Source: Euclidia mi (lineage: Eukaryota; Arthropoda; Insecta; Lepidoptera; Erebidae). From it: a DNA stretch of 64,000 bases. Under the pieces are notes generated by a model. That model ran no database searches. It saw only the letters and a program-made list of their open reading frames with translations, and was not told the DNA's origin. The DNA lies in NCBI GenBank assembly GCA_944739405.2, contig OX123185.2, positions 6,073,840 to 6,137,839 on the forward strand, written 5' to 3'. A program made the position numbers and the translations under genes. Position 1 is the first letter of the stretch. The number at the start of each line of letters is the position of its first letter. Positions 1 to 10,576 of this stretch are shown one piece after another.

Positions 1-180
1 GCACTTTGAACGGCGAGGTGGCTGTTTAAACTACTACGTGAATATACTTGCAGATGCCAATCAACTATTTGTGCATCACACAAAGCGCTCTCTGTGGAAC
101 TATGGATCGAACTTACAATACTCGACGCACTTTGAACGGCGAGGTGGCTGTTTAAACTACTACGTGAATATACTTGCAGA
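1..180. repeat. 126-bp tandem array, left part
   Basis: Units recur every 126 bp (the CAGATGCC phase mark is at 51 and would recur at 177). The array enters from outside the window and is broken at 180/181 by a transposon. It resumes in exact phase at 6,901. The unit length is a multiple of three, so a 42-residue reading frame stays open across units; I take that as a consequence of period rather than coding. Confidence 0.9.
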
Positions 181-212
181 CTGCCGTCCTTTGACTAGAA
201 CCCCGTTAACCC
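181..212 (+). repeat. Left terminal inverted repeat of the transposon
   Basis: Pairs with 6,869-6,900 with four mismatches. Weaker similarity continues inward (a GATTTTG-like stretch near 223). Confidence 0.88.
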
Positions 213-844
213 TCATATGGTCGATTTTGAGTTTTAAATGCAATGCGTTACAGTTTTAAATTCTCTATCTTTCTGTCTAAGAGCCATATCTCTATCACTT
301 ATAGTTTTAGAGATATTAAAACACGATTTACCGTTAAATGACAAAATATGCAATAAACTCTTGACTAAAAACTGACTATACCACGCTTTTAAGCTTGATT
401 CCCGTTTAAGTACCTTAGTTTCCAAATTCGCCTAATATTTTTTAAATGTTTCATTAGCTTTAACCTCGTTAATTGAATATTCTTGTCTACAAATACACTA
501 AAAGCCTTTAACGTGTTTATAATTAAGAGTCTATTTAGATAAACAGAAATAAAAACAATGCTATAAACTATTTATGATGAATACCTTATCTTAATTCTGG
601 TTAAACGCCTATAACGGTATTTTTGTCAAGTAATCAATACTAGGATTTATTCAAAACAATTTGTTAAAAAAACATTATTTACTTCTACAATGGAATTTCA
701 TCATAAAAAGGTTAGTCATTCTTAACTTAATTAGCTAGCAACCCGTTAGCCGTTTCTCGCGCTTCATTCATTCCGGGAGCGAGCGTGCGGGGATGGGACA
801 TGCGCGCCAGGATGGGATATGAGCGCCGGGAGCATAGATTATAC
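213..844. other. AT-rich transposon 5' region, no gene seen
   Basis: Low-complexity AT-rich sequence between the left terminal repeat and the GC-rich promoter candidate near 760-900. I see no conserved motif or coding stretch. Confidence 0.6.
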
Positions 845-880
845 ACTTATACTGGTATAGATGCGCAACTCTCAGTTCGA
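845..880 (+). promoter_or_regulatory. Candidate promoter of the transposase gene
   Basis: A TCAGT arthropod-type initiator (872-876) lies about 30 bp after TATA-like sequence (TTATACTGGTATAG, 848-861), in a GC-richer patch (about 750-900) of an otherwise AT-rich element. It is upstream of the proposed first coding exon at 1,360. Sequence pattern only. Confidence 0.35.
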
Positions 881-1094
881 AATTGAAGTTCAATAGGCAT
901 CCTCGACTGACCTCGACTCTAGATGGCATACAAATCAATTGTATTTTTATTCGATCGTATAGATGGCGTTAGTAGTGGATTCATTTTTCAGAATAAAATA
1001 AATGTTTAATTTTGGTGTTAATAAATAAGTAAATGACAACTGTTATGTAAAATATGCAATTTAAAAGTAAAAAAATATAAAAATCACAAAATGT

Positions 1095-1175
1095 AGTTCG
1101 TGGTAAGCGTGGATTCGATCCACGGACTTCTTAGATATGAGCCCAATACGCTATCCACTGCACCACGGAGATCTT
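1095..1175 (-). repeat. tRNA-derived SINE head
   Basis: On the minus strand there is an A-box-like stretch (GTGGTGCAGTGGATAGCG) and a perfect T-arm (CGTGG...CCACG). The acceptor arms do not pair (ATCTCCG against CTTACCA) and the anticodon stem is poor. It is therefore a SINE head or tRNA relic rather than a functional tRNA gene. Confidence 0.55.
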
Positions 1176-1359
1176 AAGAAAGTTGGCGAAATTACCGTTC
1201 AGTTGTTGCTTTTTCTTTAGTTCTTACAATCATTGGTAGATGGTGCTGATTTATATGAAATTTACCTTTATATATGAAATTAAACTTTGCCATTCCGCTT
1301 GGAGAGCTCATAGCGTGTAACCGTGCGTCATCGCATCGCATTCCCGCCAAAACACAAAT

Positions 1360-1379
1360 ATGTCGGGGAGCATTACGAG
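1360..1379 (+). CDS. Transposase, proposed coding exon 1
   Basis: ATG at 1,360 in good context (ACAAAT before it) opens a 20-base coding stretch, MSGSIT plus two bases. It ends at a donor, AG|GTAAAA (1,380). The main coding exon follows an acceptor (TATTTCAG) ending at 3,213. Joining them gives AG+A (Arg), then CGA CAC GGT, entering exactly the frame of the large ORF and giving an N-terminus RRHGVSQRIQNM. The total is 2,436 nt, or 811 residues plus stop. The intron would be 1,834 bp and contain the SINE copies. Seen: donor, acceptor and phase match. Inference: that this splice is used. The alternative is initiation at the first ATG of the long ORF (3,245). Confidence 0.5.
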
Positions 1380-1584
1380 GTAAAATTTGTCAATTTTTGT
1401 GTAATAAAATAATTAATAGTATCTTCTTTAAGTTGTCCACCTATTCTGATTGAAGAATAGCAGAACAAAGAATCATGTTATTATGCCTTTATCGTAGGTC
1501 TGCTATTTTTCCCTCAGAATAGGTGGGAAAGGGCAGGGACTAGATGAGAGTAGCCGCGGATCGTGATCAGTAGCGTGAATTGGG

Positions 1585-1645
1585 AAAGGCCTGTATCCAG
1601 GAAGGGACTGATGAAGGCTGATGATGATGAGGAATGATAATTATA
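1585..1645 (+). repeat. SINE 3' end fragment (GATGATGATG type)
   Basis: GGCCTGTATCCAGGAAGGGAC followed by GGCTGATGATGATGA is the 3' end of a dispersed repeat that recurs in this window near 19,600, 28,150 and 60,930. Confidence 0.55.
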
Positions 1646-2814
1646 TGTTCCCGCTTTTCCAAAATATTATTAGTATGTCCCTTAATATTGTCGACGACAT
1701 TTAGCTACGGATTATCTTTACATTGTTTACAAAGTGTACGCGTATGCACCCTTTTGCCACTCTACCAGGCCTCCTTCACTCGGCAGTACCTACAGGGATA
1801 AGTGCCTACACTTTTGCGAGGCTTCCAGCCGCGTCGTTAATAGATTGTCTCCACTCGCGCGCAGAGCTTGCTAATAACGTGAATTTTTAATAGTGAACAA
1901 AGCAACTTGAAAATTTGATTTTATTTATTTTACGAGAGCAACTTGAAAACTTGATTTTTTGTTTGTTGAGATATTCCAACGATTATGGTGTCAAATTAAA
2001 GATCTAGTTCAAAAACCATTTTATCTGTATGAAACATGTAAATCGATCCACGCGTTTAGGAAATAACTAAGAATTTGTATAGTGAAAATGTAAACGGCCA
2101 GAATTTTTGTGGTTTTATTCTGCGAGTTCAAATAGTGAGATAGGATACTTATAGGATAATTATTTATTATTACGTGGTCAAGTAGGTAGATAGACGATGA
2201 ATAAATATTATAGTAGCAGCGGCAAGTCCGCGTCCGACAGCGACAGCGTTATGTGTTAGAAAAGAGCGGGAACGGAATATCGCGTTAGGCACTGAGTGAT
2301 CCGTCAGTGCGTTAGTACTATCTATTCTGTGACTCTACTGACTCTCTTACGAAACATAACGAGAACATAAATTGGTCAATTTCAATAACATTTTTGACCT
2401 ACTATTAATTAAAAAATAATTATTATAATTGTGTACACAATAGTGGTGGTGTAAATGGCTAAAACTCATTGCATGCATGTAACAGTTGTAAAGTACATTT
2501 GTATGGCGATTGAAACGAGTGGCTATGAGTTTCTTGCAAGTATCTTCTTATCGCCTCGGCCTCTTGCTTGGCTTTAATTTGCATTTATAAATTATATGAA
2601 TGTTGATACAGATTAATTTTAATTCGATGTTCCTATGTGTTGTTACCTTAATGATGTTTTTTATTTTGTTTTCTGATGCCGCGGCATAAAAGTCATGCGG
2701 CGTATCGATATTTCGGTCTTGCGTTCAAATCCCGAGTTGGGCAATGTAATATTGTGTTATTCTGATAGAAATTTTCAGTAGTAATAATATAAATAATATT
2801 AGGTAATAATATTC
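1646..2814. other. Transposon intron/5' region, no gene seen
   Basis: Mostly AT-rich. A GC-richer patch at about 2,215-2,340 and a T-arm-like relic near 2,715-2,745 (GTTCAAATCCCGAGTTGG) suggest further degraded insertions. No coding exon recognised. Confidence 0.5.
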
Positions 2815-3057
2815 TACCACATACACACATCACCATCTAGTCCCAAACTAAGCAGAGCTTGTACTATGGGTACTAGATAACGGATAAACATACATATATA
2901 CTTTTTTTTTTGTAAATACATACATATTATACATAGCAACACCCAGACCAAGACAAACATCCATGTTCATGCACACAAATGTTTGACTTGTGCGGGAATC
3001 GAACCCGCGACCTTCGGCGTAGCAGTCGCTTACACTACCGCTGCGCCAACCGGTCGT
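2815..3057 (-). mobile_element. Full-length tRNA-derived SINE
   Basis: Read on minus it starts with ACGACCGGTTGGCGCAGCGG, has an A box and a B box (GGTTCGATTCC), then a body with TGTGTGCATGAACATG and a tail near 2,830. The head pattern is familiar from moth and butterfly SINEs. It sits in the proposed intron of the transposase gene. Confidence 0.75.
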
Positions 3058-3145
3058 CAAAGTAGCACGGAGTCTGGAAAAACAGGCCTTTGCTATGTGT
3101 CTCGCTACAAGACACCTCTGCCTACCTCTTCGGGCTCTTATTTGA
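3058..3145 (+). repeat. SINE 3' fragment (second family)
   Basis: Contains AGCACGGAGTCTGGAAA and CACCTCTGCCTACCTCTTCGG, the body and 3' end of the SINE also seen at 29,035-29,295. Truncated. Confidence 0.6.
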
Positions 3146-3213
3146 AATACCGTGGACTAATTAATTACATTGTTTTATAAATCCTAAAACCAAAACCTTT
3201 ATACATATTTCAG

Positions 3214-5629
3214 ACGACACGGTGTGTCTCAAAGGATTCAAAATATGATAGCTCTAGCCAACCAAGCAAACAAGCAGTCGAACAAAAAAACAAATACCAG
3301 CACCCTTATAAAGAAAAACTGCAGTGAACATACCTTTGTTGATAGTCTCTACAGCACAAGCCAGGAATATTCTATGACATCCGAAATTTGCCAAAATTTT
3401 TGCGAAACGCAGATTACAGGTACCTCGCATAATTTTAATAACATAAGTAATATAATTAATACCATAAAAATGGCTTATAGTTACCAGCCTGAATGTATTT
3501 CTAGTCAAGAAAATATAAACTTATTTTGTGATGAATCCATGCTTACAAGTCCGGTTCAGAGTTGCAAGGTATTTTCACCTTCAAAATCCAATGATGGTGA
3601 TTATGATTCTGATGATTCAGTCAAAGATAAAGACTACATACCTACCGTAGATGACACAAGCAGTGATGATACTGATGATGATTCACGTAATACACAAAAT
3701 CCTCAAATCCTTAGAAAGACTTCTATGCATAATTCTGCTTTCAAACTGACAACTTTAAGACCAGTAAAACATTTACGACGGCACTCTATGGAACCAAGGA
3801 CGTTAATGCTTTGTATTGATATTGCACCGTTTCAAAAACGACGTTTGACCATCGATTCATCTTTTTTAAATGGATCGGAAAAGTCCATTCAAGAATCAAT
3901 TGTAGCACAACCCAAGAGGCGAAAGTATACCACGAGTTTAAAAGAAAGAAAATTAGAAAAACAGAGAGAAAAATTAAATCAATATAAAACGAAAATTGGT
4001 TGTGACAATAAGTGTAGAAAAAAATGTTCAACAGTCTTTACAACTGATGAACGTGACGAAATAAACAGAAAATTTTGGCAAATGACACACATAGAGACTA
4101 GAACGTTTGTAAGTTCTAATTATGTGGTGGCTATTCCTAAAAGAAAGTATACCAGCGAACCAAAGCGTAATCCGAGAAGGTCTTTTACGTTACCAAAAGG
4201 CGATGGGACTCTCGTTTCTGTATGTAAAATATTTTTCTTAACAACTTTAGGTTTCGAAAAACACAATGACAACATTTTATTCAGCTGCCTTGATACACGT
4301 AAAGACATTGATAAACGAGGTAAACATACCAAAACACCAAAATTCGATCGACAAATTATTACAGAACATATTGAAACATTCAATCCATCAGCACCGCATT
4401 ACCGTCGTGAACATGCCCCAAATCGTCGTTACTTGTCAAGTGAAGTTAACGTTAATTACATGTACAAAGACTTTTGTTCAAAGCATCCTGACATAAAAAT
4501 TGGATATGAACTGTATAGAACACATTTAAAAAGCATGAACATGTCGTTTGTCAAACTTGGGAATGAGGAATGCGAGCTTTGCGAGACTTATAAGTTGCAC
4601 ACTCGCGATACACGTCATAATGCTCGCGAAGAAATAATAACCGATTGTGACCAATGCGTAGCATGGGCTACTCATCACAAGAAATATAAGGACGCCAGAC
4701 AATTATATGATTCACATAAATCTTTAAAACAAAATACTGACGAAATATATTTTAGCAGTGACTTAGAGAAGGTAATAATGTTACCAAGGCTCGATTCATT
4801 TAAATCCGTAATTTTTTGTCCAAGATTAACAACATTTAATCAAACTTTTGCGCCAGTTGGAAAAATCACGAAAGATTCAAAGCCATTTGCAGCTATTTGG
4901 CACGACGCTGTCGCCGGGAGAAAGCAAGAAGACATTATGAGCGCCTATTATAACTTCTTTTTACGTTTTCGTGATATCAAGCAAATAAATATTTGGATGG
5001 ATAACTGCACGGCTCAAAACAAGAACTGGCTTTTTTTTTCTATGTTGGCTGATCTTATTAATAGTGATGTGATTGTTACCGAACAAATTACATTAAACTA
5101 TTTCGAACCTGGACATACTTTTATGACTTGTGACCAATTCCATCATCAAGTGGAGCTCTCAATGAAAAGAAAAGGCAAAATGTATGATTTTACTGATTTC
5201 GAAGAAGCTGTAGGGTCAGCTAATAATGGCAAAGTAATCGTAAAATCTCTACAGCCTCAAGACTTTTTTGATTATACAAATAACATATCAGAGAGGCGTA
5301 TCCAAAATGCTAACCCTAGGGTTTACCTCAAAAAAATATCTCAAATTCGATTCATTAGATCAAGCTTTGATCTACACTACAAAAATGATTTTGCTGAAAA
5401 CTACAAAACATTGAAATTTTTGAATGACAAGTTTTTAAAAAATCCACTGCTAGGAATAAGATTTCGTTCACTACCCAAAGGAATAGCGAGCGACCGGAAA
5501 CAAAATTTAATTGATAAACTATCACCTATCATTCCGAAGCATAAAATGATTTTTTGGAAAAATTTACCAACTTCTGGAAATAGCGAAAATCTGGAAGAAA
5601 AAATAAAGGGAAAAAGAGTAACTAATTAA
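3214..5629 (+). CDS. Putative DDD transposase, main exon (Sola-like)
   Basis: Would catalyse cutting and joining of the surrounding element's ends. The frame is open from 3,188; the first ATG is 3,245; an acceptor (TATTTCAG) ends at 3,213; the stop is TAA at 5,627-5,629. Residues counted on the 811-aa spliced model: an acidic N-terminal region with runs of Asp/Ser, a basic Lys/Arg stretch, Cys at 270, 274 and 278 (CDNKCRKKC), a segment LPKGDG..VSVCKIFFLTTLGF, a CxxC pair of pairs at 460/463 and 485/488 (likely zinc-binding), and then three candidate catalytic Asp: 571 (WHDAVAGR), 603 (WMDNCTAQNKN) and 647 (CDQFHHQVE). D.C.xQN.N followed by GHTxMxxDxxHH is a pattern I know from uncharacterised, transposase-like arthropod and cnidarian proteins. 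No frameshift or premature stop. The superfamily is inference; transposase role is well supported by terminal repeats and target duplication. Confidence 0.8.
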
Positions 5630-5654
5630 TAACATATACCTAAAAGCCGTCTAT

Positions 5655-5660
5655 AATAAA
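5655..5660 (+). terminator. Polyadenylation signal of the transposase gene
   Basis: AATAAA 25 bases after the stop codon, on the coding strand. Confidence 0.6.
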
Positions 5661-6868
5661 ATCATAAGACTGATTACATTTAAAATATGTTCTATATAAT
5701 GTTATATAAAAATATAAACCTGTGCTTTTAATAATAAGTGATTAGCTAAACAGAATTTATTGTATTCCATTGTCTTAGATTTTATTGATTAAAATTTTTA
5801 AGATTCTTTTTATTAATTTCATTGGTCTTATTTGGTAAATGTTTCAATTTAGGAGAACTATAATAATGCTCTTTCATTCATATCTTACTATATAGATATT
5901 GTTTAAATAACTATGTAAATACAAAGCACAAAGTTCCTTAAAACAATCTGTGATTTAAATAAATGTTAATATTTTAATTATTAAGTAATAGTAAGTGGTT
6001 GAAAAAATTATTACTGCCGATGACTAATATAGAAATAGTGTCTTATAATATATTTCTAATATTGTTGATTTTTTAATAAGATAAGATTAATCAAGACTGA
6101 ACTAGTAGTCATTTTGAAATATTAATAAGTAATATGTTATTCATAAGGAAGAATTGAAGAACATTTAATTTTCTTTTGAGATTACTTTTCTTTTCTGCTG
6201 TTTTTACAATTTGCCGCATCATATTGTTGATGATAAGTGAAAGAAACTTTTATTTTGTAACTTTTTAATAAAATTTGATTGAACTTTCATACTGCATTTT
6301 ATTTAACTATCCAGTTTTTTAATATGAGAAGCTTAGCTATAAAGACGTTAGTAACAATTGAAGAATGATTTACCTGTTTTAAGCTTAGTAACCAAGCATA
6401 TATTTTTCCATTACTTTTTTATTTTTCGCTAACACTTACCTTAAAAGAGTCTAAGGTGCTTTAGCCTTTTCTTACAAAAGGTAATAATGTATAAATATCA
6501 AGAAATATCTTAGCTACAAAACAGTTAATTGACTTAGCGAGTTTATAGTCAAGCAATTGAGGGTAAATCTATTAAACATTATAAATCTTATATATTTAAA
6601 GAAAATGCTTAACTAAAAGGTCTCTGAGTGTAGGTTAACGACGTTTTAGTGCGGTAATTATTGTCAAAAACAATGTGTATTGCTTAACTAAACCGAAAAA
6701 ACCTGTATTTTTTACAATTTTAAGTATATTTTTGAGCAAAAAATATCTTAAATTACGTAGGCAAATATATGTTTCAATAATATTTAACAATCATTGATAT
6801 ATGTATAATAGTTTTTTAGAGACAGCGATTCCCACGTTTTTTACGTTTTTCTCCAAAATCATTTTTTG
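5661..6868. other. AT-rich transposon 3' region, no gene seen
   Basis: Noncoding, very AT-rich sequence between the transposase gene and the right terminal repeat. No ORF or repeat of note. Confidence 0.6.
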
Positions 6869-6900
6869 GGGTTAACGTAGTTTTAGTTAAAGGACGGCAG
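6869..6900 (-). repeat. Right terminal inverted repeat of the transposon
   Basis: Inverted match to 181-212; the last ten bases AGGACGGCAG are the exact complement of the left end. Followed directly by the CAGA target duplication. Confidence 0.88.
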
Positions 6901-7530
6901 CAGATGCCAATCAACTATTTGTGCATCACACAAAGCGCTGTCTGTGGAACTATGGATCGAACTTACAATACTCGACGCACTTTGAACGGCGAGGTGGCTG
7001 TTTAAACTACTACGTGAATATACTTGCAGATGCCAATCAACTATTTGTGCATCACACAAAGCGCTGTCTGTGGAACTATGGATCGAACTTACAATACTCG
7101 ACGCACTTTGAACGGCGAGGTGGCTGTTTAAACTACTACGTGAATTTACTTGCAGATGCCAATCAACTATTTGTGCATCACACAAAGCGCTCTCTGTGGA
7201 ACTATGGATCGAACTTACAATACTCGACGCACTTTGAGCGGCGAGGTTGCTATTTAAACTACTACGTGAATATACTTGCAGGTGCCAATCAACTATTTGT
7301 GCATCACACAAAGCGCTGTCTGTGGAACTATGGATCGAACTTACAATACTCGACGCACTTTGAACGGCGAGGTGGCTGTTTAAACTACTACGTGAATATA
7401 CTTGCAGGTGCCAATCAACTATTTGTGCATCACACAAAGCGCTGTCTGTGGAACTATGGATCGAACTTACAATACTCGACGCACTTTGAACGGCGAGGTG
7501 GCTGTTTAAACTACTACGTGAACATTCTTG
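6901..7530. repeat. 126-bp tandem array, right part, five units
   Basis: Unit starts at 6,901, 7,027, 7,153, 7,279 and 7,405. Units differ by a few substitutions (CAGATG/CAGGTG, GCTGTCTG/GCTCTCTG). The last unit degenerates at about 7,520. Both strands stay open in one frame because 126 is divisible by three. No start or splice context supports coding. Confidence 0.92.
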
Positions 7531-8177
7531 CTGTCAAAGTTCGAGGTCTCGACGATGATCTTCTCTTTAGCATCCTCTGAAAATCTATATATTAAAAGAA
7601 TTTGTGTTTTATAATACGAGTCGGCCAGCCCGTTCTACCCAACCGATTCGCATGATTTTTTTTTTTAAATGAAAGCTCTCGCTGCGTAGGTTTGTCATCA
7701 AGCATTAGAAACTACCTAACTTGCACATTCTTCAAGTTATATGCAAAAACAGTTTTCTCCCATACATTTTTTACGTTTTCGTAGCCGTAGTCAATGACTT
7801 TCTGCTTCTATATATCTGGTTCTCATTGAGGTAGGCGTTTCGTTATAGGTCTAAAACACGCACTGAGAAGAGGTCTTTCATTTGATGGTATCCTCATTTA
7901 AATTGGGTAAGTTTGAAGGAAGATAGGTGTGGACATTGAACTTATTTTTCAATATTTTCCTACAAATTTCTTATGATTCCATTGCTTTCTCTCTACATGG
8001 ATGGTTCTAAATTCAAAAATATTTTTATGGCATCTAATAAGTTCCTTGCGGTAACTGCCAGGAAACACCGATATGCCTCCTTACGGTGACCTTGCCTTAC
8101 TTTCATACGGGTGTGAGTGTGGTGGTGTGTAAAATTATACCCGATGTTGGTAAAATTATCACTATAGTGAATTATCG
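7531..8177. other. No gene recognised
   Basis: Single-copy-looking sequence. A short minus-strand frame (about 7,577-7,506) next to the array reads SEDAKEKIIVETSNFDSKN before a stop and might be a relic of the sequence from which the array arose. Nothing else is supported. Confidence 0.4.
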
Positions 8178-8545
8178 ATGATGGCAGCTAATATTCCCCG
8201 AATGTTACTCTTAATGTTGGGTGAACTGATCTCTGATGTTGAGGATTTTCCCCCTTTTTTGTATCGCGATGAAATCCAGTTACGGGATACCCTTAAAGGG
8301 ACCCCTCCGCCAACTCTGTACCGAGGAACCGAGTTTGGGCAGGTGGAGGGTGTGTGGCTCGGCTCTGCCCCCTAGATGTTCGGGGGAGGGGTAGCATACC
8401 CACTAAAACACCGCGGTGTTCCTCTATCTACACTCATGACCGGGTCGCGGTAAGGACGTTAGTAAACCCGCGACCCGAGGAATTTCCCCCAAATTTAGTA
8501 AAATTTCCGCCTAATGTTGGGAAAATCAACCCTACAGACGGATAA
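8178..8545 (+). pseudogene. Decayed coding fragment of unknown origin
   Basis: Two overlapping short frames together read as one broken protein-like stretch: YRGTEFGQVEGVWLGSAP, a TAG stop, then MFGGGVAYPLKHRGVPL in the same frame. The segment is GC-richer than its flanks. It looks like a remnant of a repeat-borne coding sequence; the family is not identified. Confidence 0.35.
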
Positions 8546-8670
8546 ATTACGTTTTATGTTAGGAACATTTTTGTGTTTTTAAATTACGGACTTTCTTCGG
8601 GCATCTTATTTTTTTTATGTGGAACATATTACAGCGGTTCATAGTACTATTGGCATATAATTATATTACA

Positions 8671-8890
8671 AGTGGTAGTTATGGTAGAAATTGTAGCTTT
8701 GGTAAGAATAGTAGTTTTGAGAGAAAAGGTACTTTTGACAGCACCGCCGGTTTTGGTAGAAATGATATTTTTGAAAACATGGTAGATATGATAGTGTTAG
8801 TACGAATAGTGGTTTTGAAACAAATAGTAGTTTTGAAAGGCATAGTATTTTCGGTAGTAACGTTAGTTTTGGTAGCAATGTTACTTACGA
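8671..8890 (+). repeat. Degenerate 18-bp repeat encoding a hexapeptide pattern
   Basis: Translation gives hexamers ending in Phe: GRNCSF, GKNSSF, ERKGTF, DSTAGF, GRNDIF. After a frame change near 8,780 it continues as TNSGFE, TNSSFE, RHSIFG, SNVSFG. The period is 18 bp. The frame change and lack of context suggest a decayed low-complexity coding exon. Confidence 0.55.
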
Positions 8891-8897
8891 TGGATAC

Positions 8898-9655
8898 CAA
8901 AGATACCATTCCATTTTCATAGTTTTTATGTTCATTTCTTTTTGAAGTCGATTTTGTTTTTTAAATTGTTTTTTATTTCCTCATTGTTACTTATAATTAT
9001 ATAGACTGGAATACCTAAATATAAAATACTTTAGAAGTTTTCCCTTAGACTGTTAGTTCGCATCAATAAGAAACACCGTCACACTTACCCGAATTAGACC
9101 ATATCTTGAAAACCACTGAACCGAATTTGATAAAACTTGCTCTGTTCCCTAAGTTAGAGTAAATGTTAGCCAATACAAGAAACAGTCTCATTCCGATCAG
9201 TAGTTTTGGAGATTTTCGTAGACAAACATACATACATCTTTGAAATTTTGTATATTTATTTAGAAGTCCTAACAGATTATCATAATAATATAATATATGA
9301 AAATTATGCAATTCCAATAATATCACATTCATACATATCGAATTGATATCCTTCTTTTTTGAAGTCGTTAATAAGAAATTTATTTCAGTTATACATATTA
9401 TATATTATATCCCTATTGCGCGGCAAACCATTCAGTAATGCCAAGGTGGAAATTTCACGATAAGGTGCAACGCAAAGCCGATGTTGTGAGAAAAGAAGTT
9501 TTGTGATACATATATTTTTGATAAGAATATCATCTTTTTACTTATTAGATAAGTACAAGGGTGCATAGGGTTCCCACCAAGAACATAGGGTCCCAAGCCA
9601 ACCTCACCTGCAAGTGGTGCACCTGCCGATCAACGGACGAGGCTCTGGCAAACAA
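8898..9655. other. No gene; probable transposon remnant at 9,065-9,235
   Basis: The stretch ACCACTGAACCGAATTTGAT with TTGGAGATTTTCGTAGACAAAC resembles tails of dispersed insect elements, but I cannot assign it. The rest is AT-rich. Confidence 0.35.
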
Positions 9656-9659
9656 AATA

Positions 9660-9785
9660 TCCCGATAAGCGGCAATAGGCTCGCCACCTATTACGTGGGA
9701 TCAAAACACTGGCGAAAAGTGGGCGTTTAATATGCCTTTGCCTACCCCTTCGGGGAAACAGGCGTGAGTGTATGTATGTAGATAA
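9660..9785 (+). repeat. SINE 3' fragment
   Basis: GGCAATAGGCTCGCCACC...TACGTGGGAT...CTGGCGAAAAGTGGG...TACCCCTTCGGGG then GTATGTATGTAG: the 3' half of the SINE family seen at 29,035 and, inverted, at 16,000, 24,180, 34,230 and 57,220. Confidence 0.75.
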
Positions 9786-10273
9786 GTACAATGCTCATCA
9801 TACCTATATATTATGCAAGAGCTTTTTTATAATATTAAAATATGCTGTGGAGCAGCACGGGTCCTCTAGTAGATTTTAATTAATCATTATTATCTCAATA
9901 AATAGTCATTTTATCAAATATCAAATGACTATGAATTATGAATGTATGTGAATTATGAATGTGTATTAACTACTACTTGTTTTGTTTAATTTTTTGTTCA
10001 AATTAGAATTAAATATTTTATGTTTTCTTTACTGTCGACCTCTACCAATCCATCCCTAATTTAAAGCTATAGCTGATTTTAGTAGAACTTTGTAATCTAT
10101 AATAATACTAGCTGACCCAGCGAACTCCGTATCGCCTTCTTAAGAGTTTTTATTTAATTCCCTTTTTTCCATACGCTTTTTCCAAAGTTACCATTGACTT
10201 AGCACTTAATCTCTTATCATTTCAGAGTCTATCCTACTAATCCTACTAATATTATAAATGTGAAAGTTTGTGA

Positions 10274-10302
10274 GGATGGATGGATGGATGGATGGATGGA
10301 TG
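10274..10302. repeat. GGAT tetranucleotide microsatellite
   Basis: About seven GGAT units near the 5' end of the inner Helitron. Confidence 0.9.
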
Positions 10303-10576
10303 TTTGTTACTCTTTCACGCATAAACTACTGAACGGATTTGGATGAAACTTTACAGTAATATAGTTTATACATCAGAATAACACATAGGCTACAATTTAT
10401 AAATATTTTGTATAATGTTGCCATAATATAAGGAAACGTATTAACTAAGTCGGCAAAAATCCTGAGCTCTGAAAGCTATTAATAGGAATTTTACCCCCTT
10501 CCTGATGACAGATTGATCTGATATTTTGTAAACACTCATATTGTCATCAAAATTAAAAGATAATATTTAAATGATT

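Larger units (their letters stand above)
181..6900 (+). mobile_element. Complete DNA transposon, Sola-like, 6.72 kb
   Basis: Seen: terminal inverted repeats of about 32 bp (181-212 and 6,869-6,900; 28 of 32 match; both ends begin CTGCCGTCCTTT read inward). A 4-bp direct repeat CAGA flanks it (177-180 and 6,901-6,904). The insertion lies in a 126-bp tandem array, and removing the element plus one CAGA restores the array exactly, which fixes the boundaries. It encodes a single large protein on + with three well-placed aspartates. Known: a 4-bp target duplication with a DDD transposase fits the Sola superfamily. Inference: the superfamily name. The interior also holds several SINE fragments, all outside the main exon. 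The frame is intact, so the copy could be young or still autonomous. Confidence 0.85.

Noticed and set aside
1095..1175. tRNA gene (CAT anticodon on minus)
   Set aside because: T-arm is perfect but acceptor arms do not pair and the anticodon stem is mismatched, so SINE-derived. The same applies to the heads at 2,988-3,057, 29,035, 32,123, 42,165 and 57,395.
6901..7530. CRISPR-like array
   Set aside because: Units are 126 bp and contiguous without unique spacers, and the genome is eukaryotic.
6883..7580. Long frames of 184 and 219 codons on opposite strands in the 126-bp array
   Set aside because: Both arise because the period is divisible by three. No start, splice or homology supports a gene.
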